A stretch of DNA of 64,000 nt from Acinetobacter sp. NCu2D-2 (GCF_001647675.1 NZ_CP015594.1:248001-312000); one strand, 5' to 3'; numbered from the stretch's first letter, positions 1-9,477 are shown. Numbers and translations are program-made. Notes: generated by a model from the sequence alone, not told the origin.

Positions 1-919
1 TATTGGTTCATCAGGTCGTGTATTTCCGACTGAGATGAAAGCAGCCCCTTTGCTGCGCGCATGGTTAAAACGTTTAGTTGAACATGGGGGTCAATTTCAC
101 TATCGCCATCAAATTACGCATTTGGCCAAGCAACAACTCACATTAAATGACCTTAAACAGGATCGTACATTTACAGAAAAATTTGATGCGATAGTCTTGG
201 CTTGTGGTGCTGTGTCATGGTCAAGACTCGGTAGTGATGGGAAATGGCAAGCATGGCTCGATCAAAATGAAATTGAACCTTTTCAAGCCAGCAATGCAGG
301 TGTGGAATATCCATGGTCGACCTTTATGCAGCCTGTGTTTGGGCAACCTTTAAAGCGGGTTGAAGCATGGGTGGAAGGCGCTGATAAAACCATGGGTGAT
401 ATTGTGATTAGTCATTATGGTTTGGAAAGTGGTCTGATCTATAAGCAAGGTCGCGGTTTACGTGCGCAAGTCAAAGCGGGTCAACAGATGCAGTTGTATT
501 TGGATTTATTCCCGGATCAAACGATTGAACAACTAACCAAGAAGTTACAGCCAAGTAAAAAGCAATCTTTAGCCAATATTTGGCGTAAAGCTGGACTGGA
601 TGGGGCAAAAGCTGCATTGGTACGTGAATTGGTTGCGAAGCCGATTTGGCAAAATGCTGCAGAACTGGCACAGAAGGTAAAACAGTTAAAGATTTCTCTC
701 ACCGGTTTTCGTCCAATTGAAGAAGCAATTAGCTGTGCAGGTGGAGTGAAGCAGTCTTCGCTGACAGATCAACTGCAATTGAAGTCGAATCCTCATGTGT
801 TTATGTGTGGGGAAATGCTCGATTGGGATGCACCAACAGGCGGGTATTTGCTGACGGCATGTTTAGCAACAGGACGGGCAGCAGGTTATGGTGTACATCA
901 GTATTTAAGTCGTACTTAA
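1..919 (+). CDS. NAD(P)/FAD-dependent oxidoreductase, HI0933/BaiN-like (5' end outside window)
   Basis: C-terminal part of a flavoprotein of the HI0933/YhiN family (TIGR03862-like). The frame is open to the left edge and reads IGSSGRVFPTEMKAAPLL just before the first ATG (35), a conserved family motif, so the gene starts upstream of the window and the ATG at 35 is internal. Further support is the central I/LxxCGAVSW segment and the C-terminal FAD-closing motif around MCGEMLDWDAPTGGYLL (about residues 265-281 counted from that Met). Family members are roughly 400 aa, so about a quarter is missing. Substrate unknown; some relatives act in bile-acid or flavin redox chemistry, but nothing here points to that. 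A terminator follows immediately. Confidence 0.85.
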   Translation, partial: IGSSGRVFPTEMKAAPLLRAWLKRLVEHGGQFHYRHQITHLAKQQLTLNDLKQDRTFTEKFDAIVLACGAVSWSRLGSDGKWQAWLDQNEIEPFQASNAGVEYPWSTFMQPVFGQPLKRVEAWVEGADKTMGDIVISHYGLESGLIYKQGRGLRAQVKAGQQMQLYLDLFPDQTIEQLTKKLQPSKKQSLANIWRKAGLDGAKAALVRELVAKPIWQNAAELAQKVKQLKISLTGFRPIEEAISCAGGVKQSSLTDQLQLKSNPHVFMCGEMLDWDAPTGGYLLTACLATGRAAGYGVHQYLSRT

Positions 920-920
920 G

Positions 921-947
921 AAAAAAGCACGTTTGAACGTGCTTTTT
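921..947. terminator. Rho-independent terminator
   Basis: Stem GCACGTT/AACGTGC flanked by an A-run and a T-run, so it can work in both directions between the flavoprotein gene (+) and the lipoprotein gene ending at 977 (-). Confidence 0.85.
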
Positions 948-976
948 ATATTTGGCTTTATTCTCTATGGCCTGGA

Positions 977-1522
977 TTATTTGTGTTGTGTACGCCAATA
1001 TTCCAACTGTTCCTGAGCCTGTAAATACTGCCCTAAGCCTTGCATCGCATGCTTGGCTTGTTGTGTTTTATTTTGTTCAGATTGTGCTTGGTTAAATAAT
1101 TTTTGCTGTTGTTCCCAGTAGTGATACATCAAATCTTGAATATAGCGCCCTTGCTCAGTCTTTAAATCAAGTGCTTTTAACATTTCAAGTGCTGAATTAG
1201 TGGTGTCGAGCTGACGTTGATGAATAAAGGCTTCATCTAACTGCCCTTGGTTTTGGAGTTGCATCAGTTCATTTTCAAGCCCATCACTCATCTGTTGAAA
1301 ACGATCTTCATAGTCTGTCAGTACGCCAATATCATGAGCATCATGTTCGGTAGCTTCAAATTTACGAATACCTTCCGTTTTTAATTCTTTGAGCATTTCA
1401 GCAGAAGTAGTATCTATTTCAGAGACTTTTGGCTCAGCAGGTGGTGTCTTTTGCTCACAGGCCATGAGTGCTCCAACCATCAGGACTAAGACACCGCGTT
1501 TTATTGTTTCGGCTAAATTCAT
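977..1522 (-). CDS. Predicted lipoprotein, function unknown
   Basis: 181 aa starting MNLAETIKRG. I chose the ATG at 1522 over the TTG at 1534 because a GGA lies at ordinary spacing upstream. An N-terminal hydrophobic stretch ends in LMAC, a lipobox, so it is probably a lipid-anchored periplasmic protein. The mature part is rich in Q, E and L, with helical, possibly coiled-coil character (LENELMQLQNQGQLDEAF). No recognised domain. The gene lies 24 bp downstream of the methyltransferase gene on the same strand and may be cotranscribed with it. Function cannot be inferred. Confidence 0.7.
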   Translation of the reverse strand: MNLAETIKRGVLVLMVGALMACEQKTPPAEPKVSEIDTTSAEMLKELKTEGIRKFEATEHDAHDIGVLTDYEDRFQQMSDGLENELMQLQNQGQLDEAFIHQRQLDTTNSALEMLKALDLKTEQGRYIQDLMYHYWEQQQKLFNQAQSEQNKTQQAKHAMQGLGQYLQAQEQLEYWRTQHK

Positions 1523-1546
1523 AAACAGATCCAAATTTTATAAAAG

Positions 1547-2323
1547 TTATTTCATGTGCTTAAAGATATATAGATGTGTTCGATAGGGGAACTCAATATG
1601 ATCTGTAGGCTGCTTGCCTAAATATTTAACTACAATCTGCTCAAACTGATGTTTGAGTTGTTGCTGCTGTTCCTTTGGCATCGCAGCAATAAAACTGGTC
1701 GAGAGTAAGCGTTTCGAGACGACCTGCTCGACGAGTCCTTGATGAACGAAAGGCAAGGTCGTTTCAAAGCAGAGCTCAAATAAATCTTGTTGCTCAAACA
1801 CCTTTGCCCAATCACCACGATGAAAACGCGGCGTGCCATCTTCATAAGGAGTGATGACATCTGCCAAGGCTTTAACCCAATCGATAGACACATCACGCTG
1901 ATTCCAAATTAGAACCAAAGCGCCGTCTTTTTTTAGAATACGATGAATCTCTTGCAGACTGTCGCGATTGGCAAACCAATGAAATGACTGCGCGCAAAAT
2001 ACAGCATCAATACTGTCATCTAAAAGTGGCAGCTCATCACTGCTGGCTTGTAAGGTTTGGATATCAGGATGGGCTTGTTTTAACTCTGACAGCATTTCAG
2101 CGACAGGATCAATCGCAAGAATATGTGATGACAATGCCTTTAAATAAGGCAAAAACTTACCTGTACCCGTACCTAAATCAACAAGCTGAGCATTTTGATT
2201 GAGCTGCAAGTGCGATTTTAAAATCTCATGAATTTGAGCTGGATAATGCGGTCGAACCTGCTGATATAAGGTCGCAGCTGCACTAAATCCTTGTTTTGCT
2301 GACGGATGGATAGAATGTGTCAT
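1547..2323 (-). CDS. Class I SAM-dependent methyltransferase
   Basis: 258 aa. The SAM-binding motif I is VDLGTGTGKFLPYL (about residues 47-60), motif II follows as ILAIDPVAEML, and the post-motif region is IDAVFCAQSFHWF, typical of Methyltransf_11/UbiE-like small-molecule methyltransferases with the FHWF signature of the trans-aconitate/YafE-like group. The N-terminal HPSAKQGFSAAATLYQQVRPHYP is also characteristic of that group. Substrate not determinable. Probably transcribed with the small lipoprotein gene downstream. No strong Shine-Dalgarno is visible before the ATG. Confidence 0.85.
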   Translation of the reverse strand: MTHSIHPSAKQGFSAAATLYQQVRPHYPAQIHEILKSHLQLNQNAQLVDLGTGTGKFLPYLKALSSHILAIDPVAEMLSELKQAHPDIQTLQASSDELPLLDDSIDAVFCAQSFHWFANRDSLQEIHRILKKDGALVLIWNQRDVSIDWVKALADVITPYEDGTPRFHRGDWAKVFEQQDLFELCFETTLPFVHQGLVEQVVSKRLLSTSFIAAMPKEQQQQLKHQFEQIVVKYLGKQPTDHIEFPYRTHLYIFKHMK

Positions 2324-2431
2324 ATTTTGCGATGTTTAATCATCCTGAAAGCTATAAAATAGCACAACTAAATTAACTGCTTAACTGACGAAATTGTTGT
2401 GAAAGGGTTCGTTCACAAACACGGGTATATT

Positions 2432-3703
2432 ATGGATAAACACATTGTTTTTGAAGATGATCACATTCGCGCGATTTTTTTACCGGGCACATCTTCAGAA
2501 CTTATTTTTTCATTTGGCGATTTGATTACCCGTGCCAAAGGCTTAAATATCAATGCAGAAAAGTCGCTGCAAAAATTTGATTTTAATGTCCTTGGAATTA
2601 TGCCGAAGCAGAAATCATGGTTTCCGAAACGTTCCATGTGGAACATGCTTGAAGCAGTTAAAGATCTTATTGCACCTTTTGAACAACGTATTGCGTATGG
2701 CGGTTCAATGGGGGGCTATGCAGCGATTAAATACTCAAAAGCCTTACAGGTCAGCCGTGTGGTAGCGATGGTGCCACAGTATTCGATTGACCCTGAAGAT
2801 GTCACGGATCCGCGTTATAACATGTTCTATAACGATGACTGTAATGCTGAGATGCGGATTGAAACGCAGGATGTAAATATAGCCGCTGAATATATTATTG
2901 TGTATGACCCATATTATGCCGAAGATCATGCACATTATTTGAAACTACATACCGTTTTAACACAGCACCATGTGTTGAATTTACCATTCACAGGGCATGA
3001 TGCGATCGCCGTATTGGCAAGTTCTGAACTGGTACATGATTTTATTCGACACGAATTCGAGGCGACCTATTTCTATCAAAAAATGCGTCGAGTGAAGAAG
3101 AACAGTAAGTTCTATTACCGAAAAGTCATTGAAAATGTCTTGCCACGCCATCGCTTGGCTTTGGCGAAAATTCTTAAAAATAATGATTTATCACTGGATT
3201 CTCAGTTTTTTGATGCCAACCAGAAACAGGCAATTTTGCGCGAGTTAATGCGTAATAAACAGGTCGATCAGCATGATTTGATTAAACTCGGCATTCAGGT
3301 CAATCTACCGCAAGAAAACCGTCAATTGCTGCTCGACAGTTACGGACATGGTTTAGTTTTTAACGTGATTAGTCAAAAGCTGGAAAGTTATGCCGATGGC
3401 GCGATTGCACTGAATCATAAATTCTTGATTCCAATTTATGCCAAAGGTAATGGATTACTCAGCATTATGCTGAATGATGAACGTTATTTGGTGGTGATGA
3501 ATGATCGCCATATCATGAAATTGCTCAAAGAAAATGATGCTTTAAGTGTTGGAATGCACCCAATTCTGATGAAGCGTTACGCAGATTATTATATGTTTAG
3601 TTATAAAGAACTTAATCTCATTACCGATGAGTTTGGTGCGGCTAGCTTTGCTGAGACAAGTGACAAAAATTCGCACTTTGTGACAAGGATAGAGCATAAT
3701 TAA
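2432..3703 (+). CDS. Alpha/beta-hydrolase-like protein, function unknown
   Basis: 423 aa from the ATG at 2432; an in-frame GTG at 2399 would add 11 residues (MKGFVHKHGYI), but the ATG start MDKHIVFEDDHIRAIF fits the first strand of the fold better. A nucleophile-elbow-like motif GGSMGGYAAIKYS lies at about residues 88-100, followed by VSRVVAMVPQYSIDP. Candidate acid and histidine residues are in YIIVYDPYYAED and LPFTGHDAIAVL. The region after about residue 210 has no recognisable domain and may be a separate module. It resembles in general form the alpha/beta-hydrolase proteins found with surface-polysaccharide genes, but no such genes are adjacent. Stands alone between divergent and convergent neighbours. 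Confidence 0.65.
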   Translation: MDKHIVFEDDHIRAIFLPGTSSELIFSFGDLITRAKGLNINAEKSLQKFDFNVLGIMPKQKSWFPKRSMWNMLEAVKDLIAPFEQRIAYGGSMGGYAAIKYSKALQVSRVVAMVPQYSIDPEDVTDPRYNMFYNDDCNAEMRIETQDVNIAAEYIIVYDPYYAEDHAHYLKLHTVLTQHHVLNLPFTGHDAIAVLASSELVHDFIRHEFEATYFYQKMRRVKKNSKFYYRKVIENVLPRHRLALAKILKNNDLSLDSQFFDANQKQAILRELMRNKQVDQHDLIKLGIQVNLPQENRQLLLDSYGHGLVFNVISQKLESYADGAIALNHKFLIPIYAKGNGLLSIMLNDERYLVVMNDRHIMKLLKENDALSVGMHPILMKRYADYYMFSYKELNLITDEFGAASFAETSDKNSHFVTRIEHN

Positions 3704-3825
3704 CTTAAAATTTAATTAAAAAACAATAATTTGACATATTAACTTGGCATCATAGTATGTACTCATGGGGTGTGAGAAAAATGGTCACACCATCCACTTT
3801 GTCTTTGCGATGAGGGAGTATAACG

Positions 3826-4017
3826 ATGCAAGCAACCCAGTTGATGATGTTTGGTTTAGTTTTTGGTTTAATACCAAATTTTGCTCATGCGCATTCGATC
3901 AGTCCCACAATTATTGTTCTTAGTGCAACACTGATTTTTTTGATGTTCCTTACGGTTTATGTGGTGTATAAAATTCGACGTTCGTTAAGCAATCCAAGCG
4001 AGAAAAACACTGATTAA
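3826..4017 (+). CDS. Small membrane protein
   Basis: 63 aa. A strong Shine-Dalgarno (GAGGGAG) precedes the ATG. The N-terminal hydrophobic segment ending AHAHS looks like a cleavable signal peptide. A second hydrophobic segment (SPTIIVLSATLIFLMFLTVY) is a transmembrane helix followed by the basic KIRRS, placing a short tail in the cytoplasm. No family recognised. The good ribosome-binding site and topology support a real gene despite its size. Confidence 0.65.
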   Translation: MQATQLMMFGLVFGLIPNFAHAHSISPTIIVLSATLIFLMFLTVYVVYKIRRSLSNPSEKNTD

Positions 4018-4115
4018 TTTTTTACTGCGACTTTCTGTGATAAACGGTTGAAAACCCTCAGTGACTTGTTCTTAAATGACAGGATAAATTGTCGAACAAG
4101 ATTGAGGGAAATGTC

Positions 4116-5069
4116 GTGAAAGCTGTTTATTTGGATTATGCATCTTTAGATCAAAACGATTTAGATTTTAAAGCGCTGCATGCCAGTTTCGATAATCTCA
4201 AGTTATATCCGAGCACCACTTCCCAAGAGCTGCTTTCACGTGTCCAAGATGTCGATGTCATCATCACCAATAAAGTCGTGGTCGATAGCGACACAATTCG
4301 AAGCTGCCCTCAACTGAAACTAATTTTAATCTCTGCAACAGGCACCAATAATGTCGATCTTGCTGCGTCAAAAGCAAAAGGCATTGTGGTGTGTAACTGT
4401 CAGGCTTATGGTACGGCTGCTGTAGCACAACATACTTTAATGCTGATGTTGAACTTAGCCACCTCATTTATGGCGTATCAAAAAGCGGTACAGGCAGGTG
4501 AGTGGCAAAAAGCCTCGCAATTTTGTTTACTGGATTCACCGATTGTTGAGCTGTCAGGTAAGACGCTTGGGATTATTGGTTATGGCGAACTCGGTCAGGC
4601 GGTGGCGAAACTTGCCCAAGCATTTGGCATGAAAGTCCTTGTTGGTAGCTTACCGAAGCGTCCAAGTGATGCATCGCGTATTCCATTTGCAGAATTATTA
4701 CCTCAAGTAGATTTCTTGAGTTTGCATTGTCCACTCACAGAAGATACACGCCATTTGATCAGTCATGCCGAATTTAAAGCCATGAAGCCAAGTGCATTTT
4801 TGGTGAACTGTGCGCGTGGGGGAATTGTCGATGAAGCTGCACTTGCAGAGGCATTACGCGCAGGTGAAATCGCAGGTGCTGCAACGGATGTCCTCAGTGT
4901 TGAACCGCCTAAAGCAGGTAATGTCTTGTTAGATACTAGTATTCCGAACTTAATCGTTACGCCGCATAATGCATGGGGCAGTGTCGATGCGCGTCAACGC
5001 ATTGTGAATCAGATGGTGGAGAATGTTGCAGCATTTAAAGCAGGGCAACCGATCCGTCAGGTGAACTGA
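4116..5069 (+). CDS. D-2-hydroxyacid dehydrogenase (hydroxypyruvate/glycerate type)
   Basis: 317 aa. The GTG at 4116 is chosen because GAGGGA sits 6-7 bp upstream; the upstream TTG at 4089 lacks a site. NAD-binding Rossmann motif GIIGYGELGQAVAKLA (about 149-164), catalytic Arg in NCARGGIVDE, Glu in SVEPP and His in TPHNAWGS: the canonical R-E-H set of the 2-hydroxyacid dehydrogenase family. The GTNNVDLAA and HTLMLMLNL stretches fit the glycerate/hydroxypyruvate reductase branch. It would reduce a 2-oxoacid such as hydroxypyruvate or glyoxylate with NAD(P)H in the cytoplasm; the exact substrate is inference. Monocistronic, closed by a terminator. Confidence 0.88.
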   Translation: MKAVYLDYASLDQNDLDFKALHASFDNLKLYPSTTSQELLSRVQDVDVIITNKVVVDSDTIRSCPQLKLILISATGTNNVDLAASKAKGIVVCNCQAYGTAAVAQHTLMLMLNLATSFMAYQKAVQAGEWQKASQFCLLDSPIVELSGKTLGIIGYGELGQAVAKLAQAFGMKVLVGSLPKRPSDASRIPFAELLPQVDFLSLHCPLTEDTRHLISHAEFKAMKPSAFLVNCARGGIVDEAALAEALRAGEIAGAATDVLSVEPPKAGNVLLDTSIPNLIVTPHNAWGSVDARQRIVNQMVENVAAFKAGQPIRQVN

Positions 5070-5103
5070 GACTGAATTTAATCTCGATCATTTTCCAAAA
5101 AAG

Positions 5104-5128
5104 AAAAAAGCCCAGAAGGGCTTTTTTT
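5104..5128. terminator. Rho-independent terminator, bidirectional
   Basis: AGCCC/GGGCT stem with A- and T-runs on either side, between the dehydrogenase gene (+) and the exported-protein gene (-). Confidence 0.85.
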
Positions 5129-5622
5129 TATAGGTCAGTGACCACGTAACTGGTTGCACCTGATGAGCTGTTTGATGAACTTTGAGGTGTGACGGTTTGA
5201 GTCGTATTTGACGACTGGCTTAAAGGCTGACTTTCAATTGGAACAGGACTATCCGATGCGCCTGTGATGGCTTGTTTAGTATCTTGAATCTTTTGGTTGG
5301 CTTGCTGTGTCACGCTTTGCACGCCTTGATCGACCTGTTGAATGGTATTTGAGGCAGTGGATTTGGTATTGCCCCAGACGCGATCAACGCTCGGTTTCAC
5401 TTTAGCAATGCCTTTTTCTGCAAGTTCATCGACTTTTTCCACACCATTGATCACGCCTTGCTGTGCTTTATAGGCAAAGACATGTAACAGGTTAGGATTG
5501 TCACCATAAGGACGAATAGGTGCAGAAAGTCCTTTTTCATCGGTGTTTTCTGTGTTTTGTGCAAAGCTTGGGAATGCAACGAGTAATGCAGTGCTGAATA
5601 AAATGGTTTTTTTAATGCTCAT
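5128..5622 (-). CDS. Exported protein, function unknown
   Basis: 164 aa starting MSIKKTILFSTALL at 5622; GAGG lies about 9 bp upstream, so I prefer this to the longer frame start. A signal peptide (hydrophobic run ending SFAQ) is followed by a region with amphipathic, low-complexity helix (VEKVDELAEKGIAKVKPS, then IQQVDQGVQSVTQQANQKIQ) and a Ser/Thr/Gln-rich tail. No Cys at the cleavage site, so periplasmic rather than lipid-anchored. No recognised domain. Stands alone, with terminators on both sides. Confidence 0.65.
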   Translation of the reverse strand: MSIKKTILFSTALLVAFPSFAQNTENTDEKGLSAPIRPYGDNPNLLHVFAYKAQQGVINGVEKVDELAEKGIAKVKPSVDRVWGNTKSTASNTIQQVDQGVQSVTQQANQKIQDTKQAITGASDSPVPIESQPLSQSSNTTQTVTPQSSSNSSSGATSYVVTDL

Positions 5623-5785
5623 GTGGCTGTACCTCAAAGGGGTGATCAGTCTTTTGTCCTTGAGTGTAGCGAGCAATGATGGAAAAACAAAGGATTTGCT
5701 GCAAGGGTTTGCGATGTTTTTAGGGTAATTTCACGCTTGTATCAATCGCGTTACGCAGACTTTTGTCATTATTAGGCAAAAGAAA

Positions 5786-5809
5786 GCCCTAAGTGTTGAG
5801 GCTTAGGGC
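5786..5809 (-). terminator. Rho-independent terminator
   Basis: GCCCTAAG/CTTAGGGC stem; on the minus strand it is followed by TTTCTTTTG, so it serves the lipoprotein gene ending at 5817. Confidence 0.8.
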
Positions 5810-5816
5810 GAGTTCT

Positions 5817-6206
5817 TTAGTCACATTGTGCAATGGCTTCTTTGGCGAAGGCATTACGTAATGCAAGGAAGTTTTTTTGAACGTCTGCATTGTGAAGGTC
5901 AAATTTTTGAGCGGTACTTGTACCATCACGTAGGAATGTCGCTGAACCTGCATCAATTAAAGTTAAGCCTTTGAATGACCATTGTTCTACGGCTTTGGCA
6001 TTGTCTAAATTGCCTGTAAATTCGATGATGCATTTATCAACAAATTTAGTCAGTTTTGCTTTGTTGTTTTTGGTGTCCGGATAGACATCTAGGTTTTGAA
6101 CTTCTTGTAATACACCTGTTTGAAGTTGTGGAATGGTTGGTGCAGATGTACAAGCTGTAAGTGCGATACCTGCAAGACCCGTCAATAGTAGAGTTTTAAG
6201 TTTCAT
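5817..6206 (-). CDS. Predicted lipoprotein, function unknown
   Basis: 129 aa with a signal peptide and lipobox LTAC followed by TSAP. The mature part has a Cys pair (DKCIIEFTG near residue 58 and the penultimate C128) that could form a disulfide. No domain recognised. Divergent from the SmpA-like lipoprotein gene at 6405 across a 198-bp, very AT-rich promoter region. One of four small exported or lipoproteins clustered between 5.1 and 7.3 kb. Confidence 0.65.
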   Translation of the reverse strand: MKLKTLLLTGLAGIALTACTSAPTIPQLQTGVLQEVQNLDVYPDTKNNKAKLTKFVDKCIIEFTGNLDNAKAVEQWSFKGLTLIDAGSATFLRDGTSTAQKFDLHNADVQKNFLALRNAFAKEAIAQCD

Positions 6207-6404
6207 ACGCTTCTTTCTTGTTGAGTGTTGTTTAGTTGAGTATAGGGATTTGCTAGATAGATGGCTAGTTCTCTATTTAAACAATATTTTAGATTAAATT
6301 TATTTTTATTTGAGAAAAATTCAAATAAATAAATTCAGGTATATAGAAAATTGGTTTAAATTTGATCTATAATTTTTAACTTAATAATTATTAATAGGTT
6401 AATC

Positions 6405-6788
6405 ATGAAAAAAATAATATCTGTAACTCTTATTTCTATCTTAGCTTTATCAGGATGTATGACAACTGGTAATCATATGTTGAAGAAGGAAACAGAGACG
6501 ACTGTCCAGCAAAAAATTGTTGAGAATAAAACTACAAAATCTGAAATTAGAAAGATCTTTGGATCCCCTGATAAAACAACATTTACTGATAACGGGAAAG
6601 AAATTTGGACTTATGAATTTGTAGATGTTTCAGCTGATGCAGTTAGTTATATTCCAGTTGTTAACTGGTTTGGTAGCTCTGCTTCTGGAACAAAAAAACA
6701 GTTAGTAGTAATGTTCGATGGGGAAGTTGTTTATAAATATTCAATGTCTGAAGCTGAACATAAAGTTAAAACAGGCATTTTTGGTTAA
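6405..6788 (+). CDS. Small lipoprotein with SmpA/OmlA-like (BamE-like) fold
   Basis: 127 aa. The signal peptide ends in the lipobox LSGC. The mature sequence has the pattern of SmpA/OmlA domains: NKTTKSEIRKIFGSPDKTTFTDNGKEIWTYEF, in which a helix leads into a GxP turn and strands (about residues 47-76), then KKQLVVMFDGEVVYKYSM. Members of this fold are outer-membrane lipoproteins such as BamE; this is not the housekeeping bamE by sequence and its role is unknown. More AT-rich than its neighbours. Terminator directly downstream. Confidence 0.68.
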   Translation: MKKIISVTLISILALSGCMTTGNHMLKKETETTVQQKIVENKTTKSEIRKIFGSPDKTTFTDNGKEIWTYEFVDVSADAVSYIPVVNWFGSSASGTKKQLVVMFDGEVVYKYSMSEAEHKVKTGIFG

Positions 6789-6803
6789 TTCTAATCGATA
6801 AAG

Positions 6804-6829
6804 AAAACCCGCTATTGTGCGGGTTTTTT
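6804..6829. terminator. Rho-independent terminator
   Basis: ACCCGC/GCGGGT stem with a long T-run, after the SmpA-like lipoprotein gene. Confidence 0.85.
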
Positions 6830-6866
6830 AATATTTAATATCTAGATATAAGAGAAAAATTAGAAA

Positions 6867-7262
6867 TTATTGAAGTCGAATTACTTTTTCAACTTTATCA
6901 CTATCATCATACGTTACTTCGAATGCAGTTTTTTTACCATCAAAAGCTGCTTCAGCAGGAGTGGCAATAATTTCCCATAAACCGACTGTTGCTACATCTG
7001 CCAAACCATGGAATAGCGTACGACTTACACGGTTAGCAGTACTGTAGCCTTGGTTGAATGAGTAAACATCTATACGTTTTCCTGCTTTTATTTCGCTTGC
7101 AATTGGAGCACCTATTTCAGCAAGAACAGCACTACGAGGCATACCTGAAGCCATGACCGAAATATTCTTTTTAGGTGGTTGCTTTGCAGCCATTACAGCG
7201 GAACAACCTGTCTGAGTTAATGTGATCCCCGAAATCGCAGCAGCTAACAGAAATTTTTTCAT
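6867..7262 (-). CDS. Predicted lipoprotein, function unknown
   Basis: 131 aa; signal peptide and lipobox TQTGC. The middle contains MPRSAVLAEIGAPIASEIKAGKRIDVYSF, again the helix-GxP-strand pattern of SmpA/OmlA-type folds, then a Gly/Ala-rich possible helix (GLADVATVGLWEIIATPAEAAF) and a C-terminal strand pair ending VEKVIRLQ. Comparable in size and plan to the lipoprotein encoded convergently at 6405, suggesting two distant relatives side by side; that is inference. Function unknown. Confidence 0.65.
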   Translation of the reverse strand: MKKFLLAAAISGITLTQTGCSAVMAAKQPPKKNISVMASGMPRSAVLAEIGAPIASEIKAGKRIDVYSFNQGYSTANRVSRTLFHGLADVATVGLWEIIATPAEAAFDGKKTAFEVTYDDSDKVEKVIRLQ

Positions 7263-7363
7263 ATCCCTAATACCCTAAATGAAACAAAAATAAAAAATGA
7301 ATTGTATAGTATTTGGATTGATAAAATTAAAGTAAAATTAATTATTTAGTTTTTTCTTTTTGG

Positions 7364-7394
7364 TAAAAAAACCCGCTCGAAAGCGGGTTTTTTA
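7364..7394 (-). terminator. Rho-independent terminator of glyQS
   Basis: ACCCGCT/AGCGGGT stem with a short CGAA loop and A/T-runs on both sides, directly after glyS on the minus strand. Confidence 0.88.
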
Positions 7395-7407
7395 TTAAGC
7401 TTAATAC

Positions 7408-9477
7408 TTAGTGTTGTAACACTGAAATATCAGCCACTTTCGTAAACAAGTCACGAAGTTGAGCAAGCATACGTAAACGGTTTGCTTTCAGGTTGGCATC
7501 ATCCGCCATCACCATCACACCGTCAAAGAATGCATCCACAGGCGCACGAAGTGCCGCAAGAGCAGACAACGCAGCAGTGTAGTCTTTGGCAGCAAATAAT
7601 GGCTCAACCACAGGTGTCACTTTCGCAAGTTCAGCGAACAATGCTTTTTCAGCATCTTCAACCAAGTTTGCTTCAACCACAGCGCCTTCAGGTGCAGCTT
7701 CTTTCGCTAAGATATTCGCAACACGTTTGTTGGCAGCAGCAAGTGCAGCCGCTTCAGGTAAGTCACGGAAGTGGTTTACAGCGTTTACACGTTTGTCAAA
7801 ATCAAGCGGTGATTTTGGTGACAACGCTTGAACCGCTTGAATCACGTCTACAGACACGCCTTGGTCTTCGTATTTCGCACGGTAACGACCTTCAAGGAAT
7901 GCAACAGCATCATTTAAAGTCTTAGCGTGGTCTTTTAAGACATCGCCATACGCAGCTAAAGCAAGTTTGATGAGGTCTTCAATTGAAACATCGAGCTCAT
8001 TTTCAGTGACAAGACGCAAAATACCAATTGCAGAACGACGTAGAGCAAACGGGTCTTTAGAACCTGTAGGTGCTTGACCAATACCGAAAATACCAGTCAA
8101 TGTATCTAAACGGTCAGCCAGAGCAACAGTTGTACCTGTTTTGGTTTTTGGTAATACGTCACCAGCAAATTTAGGTAAATATTGCTCACCGAGTGCTTTA
8201 GCGACCTCGTCATTTTCGCCTTCAATGCGTGCGTAGTAAGTACCCGCGATCCCTTGAAGTTCAGGGAATTCACCCACAAGCTCAGAGGTTAAGTCGCATT
8301 TCGCAAGAAGGGCAGCTTTTTCAGCATCAGCAGGGTTTGCACCTGTGATTTTCGCAAGCTCAACAGCCAGTTTCGCAATACGTTGAGATTTGTCCCAAAG
8401 TGTACCGAGTTCTGCTTGGAACACCATGTTTGCAAGTTTAGTTTGGCGAGACGCAAGCGGTTGCTTTTGATCTTGTAAGAAGAAGAACTCAGCATCTGAC
8501 AAACGTGGACGAACCACTTTTTCGTTACCTTCAATAATTTGAGTCGGATCTTTAGACTCAATATTTGAAATGGTAATGAAGTAAGGTTGAAGTTTATTGT
8601 CTGCATTTACTAAGCAGAAGTACTTTTGGTTGTCCTGCATTGTCGTAATAAGCGCTTCTTGAGGAACAGCAAGGAAGCGTTCTTCAAAGCTTGCACGAAG
8701 CGCAACAGGCCATTCAACAAGAGCAGTTACTTCGTCACGAAGATCTGCAGGCACAATCGCAATCGCATTCACTTCATCAGCCAATGCTTTCACTTGTTGG
8801 TCGATGATGGCTTGACGCTCTTCAAAAGATGCCACAACGTGAGCAGCTTTTAACTTCGCTAAGTATTCGTCAGCGTGAGTCAACGTAATCGCTTCAGGTG
8901 CATGGAAACGGTGACCAAAGGTTACGTTACCTGCTTTGTGATCTTGAATCGTTGCATCAATCACATCGTTGTCTTTTAACAACACAACCCATTTTACAGG
9001 ACGTACGAATTCAGTACGGCTTGCCGCAGAACGCATACGTTTAGCAATTGGAAGATTGTCCAAAGCCGCTTGTAAAATTCGCGGTAAAAGTACGTCTAGG
9101 CTTTGACCTTTCACGTCTTTTAAGTAGCAAACTTTTTCAACTTTACCGGCTTGGAAAGTGGATACTTGATCTATAGTGATGCCTTGACCACGCATAAAGC
9201 CTTCAAGGGCACGTGTTGGTTTACCTTCAGCATCGTAAGCAGCTTGAACAGCAGGGCCGTCAAAACGTTTTTGTGTATCGGCTTGAGCACCATCGACATT
9301 GACGATTTTAAGTGCAAGACGACGTGGTGCTGCATAGGCTTCGATAGAATCGAATGCAAGACCAGCATCTTTTAAGCCTTTTACGGTTTCAGCTTGAAGC
9401 GCATCACGTAATTTTTTTAAGCTTTTTGGCGGAAGTTCTTCACAACCTAATTCGAACAATACGGTATGTTTAGACAT
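7408..9477 (-). CDS. glyS: Glycine--tRNA ligase beta subunit
   Basis: 689 aa, the usual length for bacterial GlyS of the alpha2beta2 glycyl-tRNA synthetase. The N-terminus [23 protein letters not shown] is the family signature, followed by the B3/4-like and HD-like regions ([26 protein letters not shown]) and a C-terminal anticodon-binding domain ending in the conserved [19 protein letters not shown] region. The beta subunit binds tRNA-Gly and works with GlyQ in the cytoplasm. Its ATG overlaps the glyQ stop by one base (TAATG), and GGAG inside the glyQ end serves as ribosome-binding site, so the two are translationally coupled. Confidence 0.97.
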   Translation of the reverse strand: MSKHTVLFELGCEELPPKSLKKLRDALQAETVKGLKDAGLAFDSIEAYAAPRRLALKIVNVDGAQADTQKRFDGPAVQAAYDAEGKPTRALEGFMRGQGITIDQVSTFQAGKVEKVCYLKDVKGQSLDVLLPRILQAALDNLPIAKRMRSAASRTEFVRPVKWVVLLKDNDVIDATIQDHKAGNVTFGHRFHAPEAITLTHADEYLAKLKAAHVVASFEERQAIIDQQVKALADEVNAIAIVPADLRDEVTALVEWPVALRASFEERFLAVPQEALITTMQDNQKYFCLVNADNKLQPYFITISNIESKDPTQIIEGNEKVVRPRLSDAEFFFLQDQKQPLASRQTKLANMVFQAELGTLWDKSQRIAKLAVELAKITGANPADAEKAALLAKCDLTSELVGEFPELQGIAGTYYARIEGENDEVAKALGEQYLPKFAGDVLPKTKTGTTVALADRLDTLTGIFGIGQAPTGSKDPFALRRSAIGILRLVTENELDVSIEDLIKLALAAYGDVLKDHAKTLNDAVAFLEGRYRAKYEDQGVSVDVIQAVQALSPKSPLDFDKRVNAVNHFRDLPEAAALAAANKRVANILAKEAAPEGAVVEANLVEDAEKALFAELAKVTPVVEPLFAAKDYTAALSALAALRAPVDAFFDGVMVMADDANLKANRLRMLAQLRDLFTKVADISVLQH

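Noticed and set aside
7482..7925. 147-codon + strand frame within glyS
   Set aside because: Antisense of the Ala/Leu-rich C-terminal part of glyS; Gln- and His-rich shadow protein.
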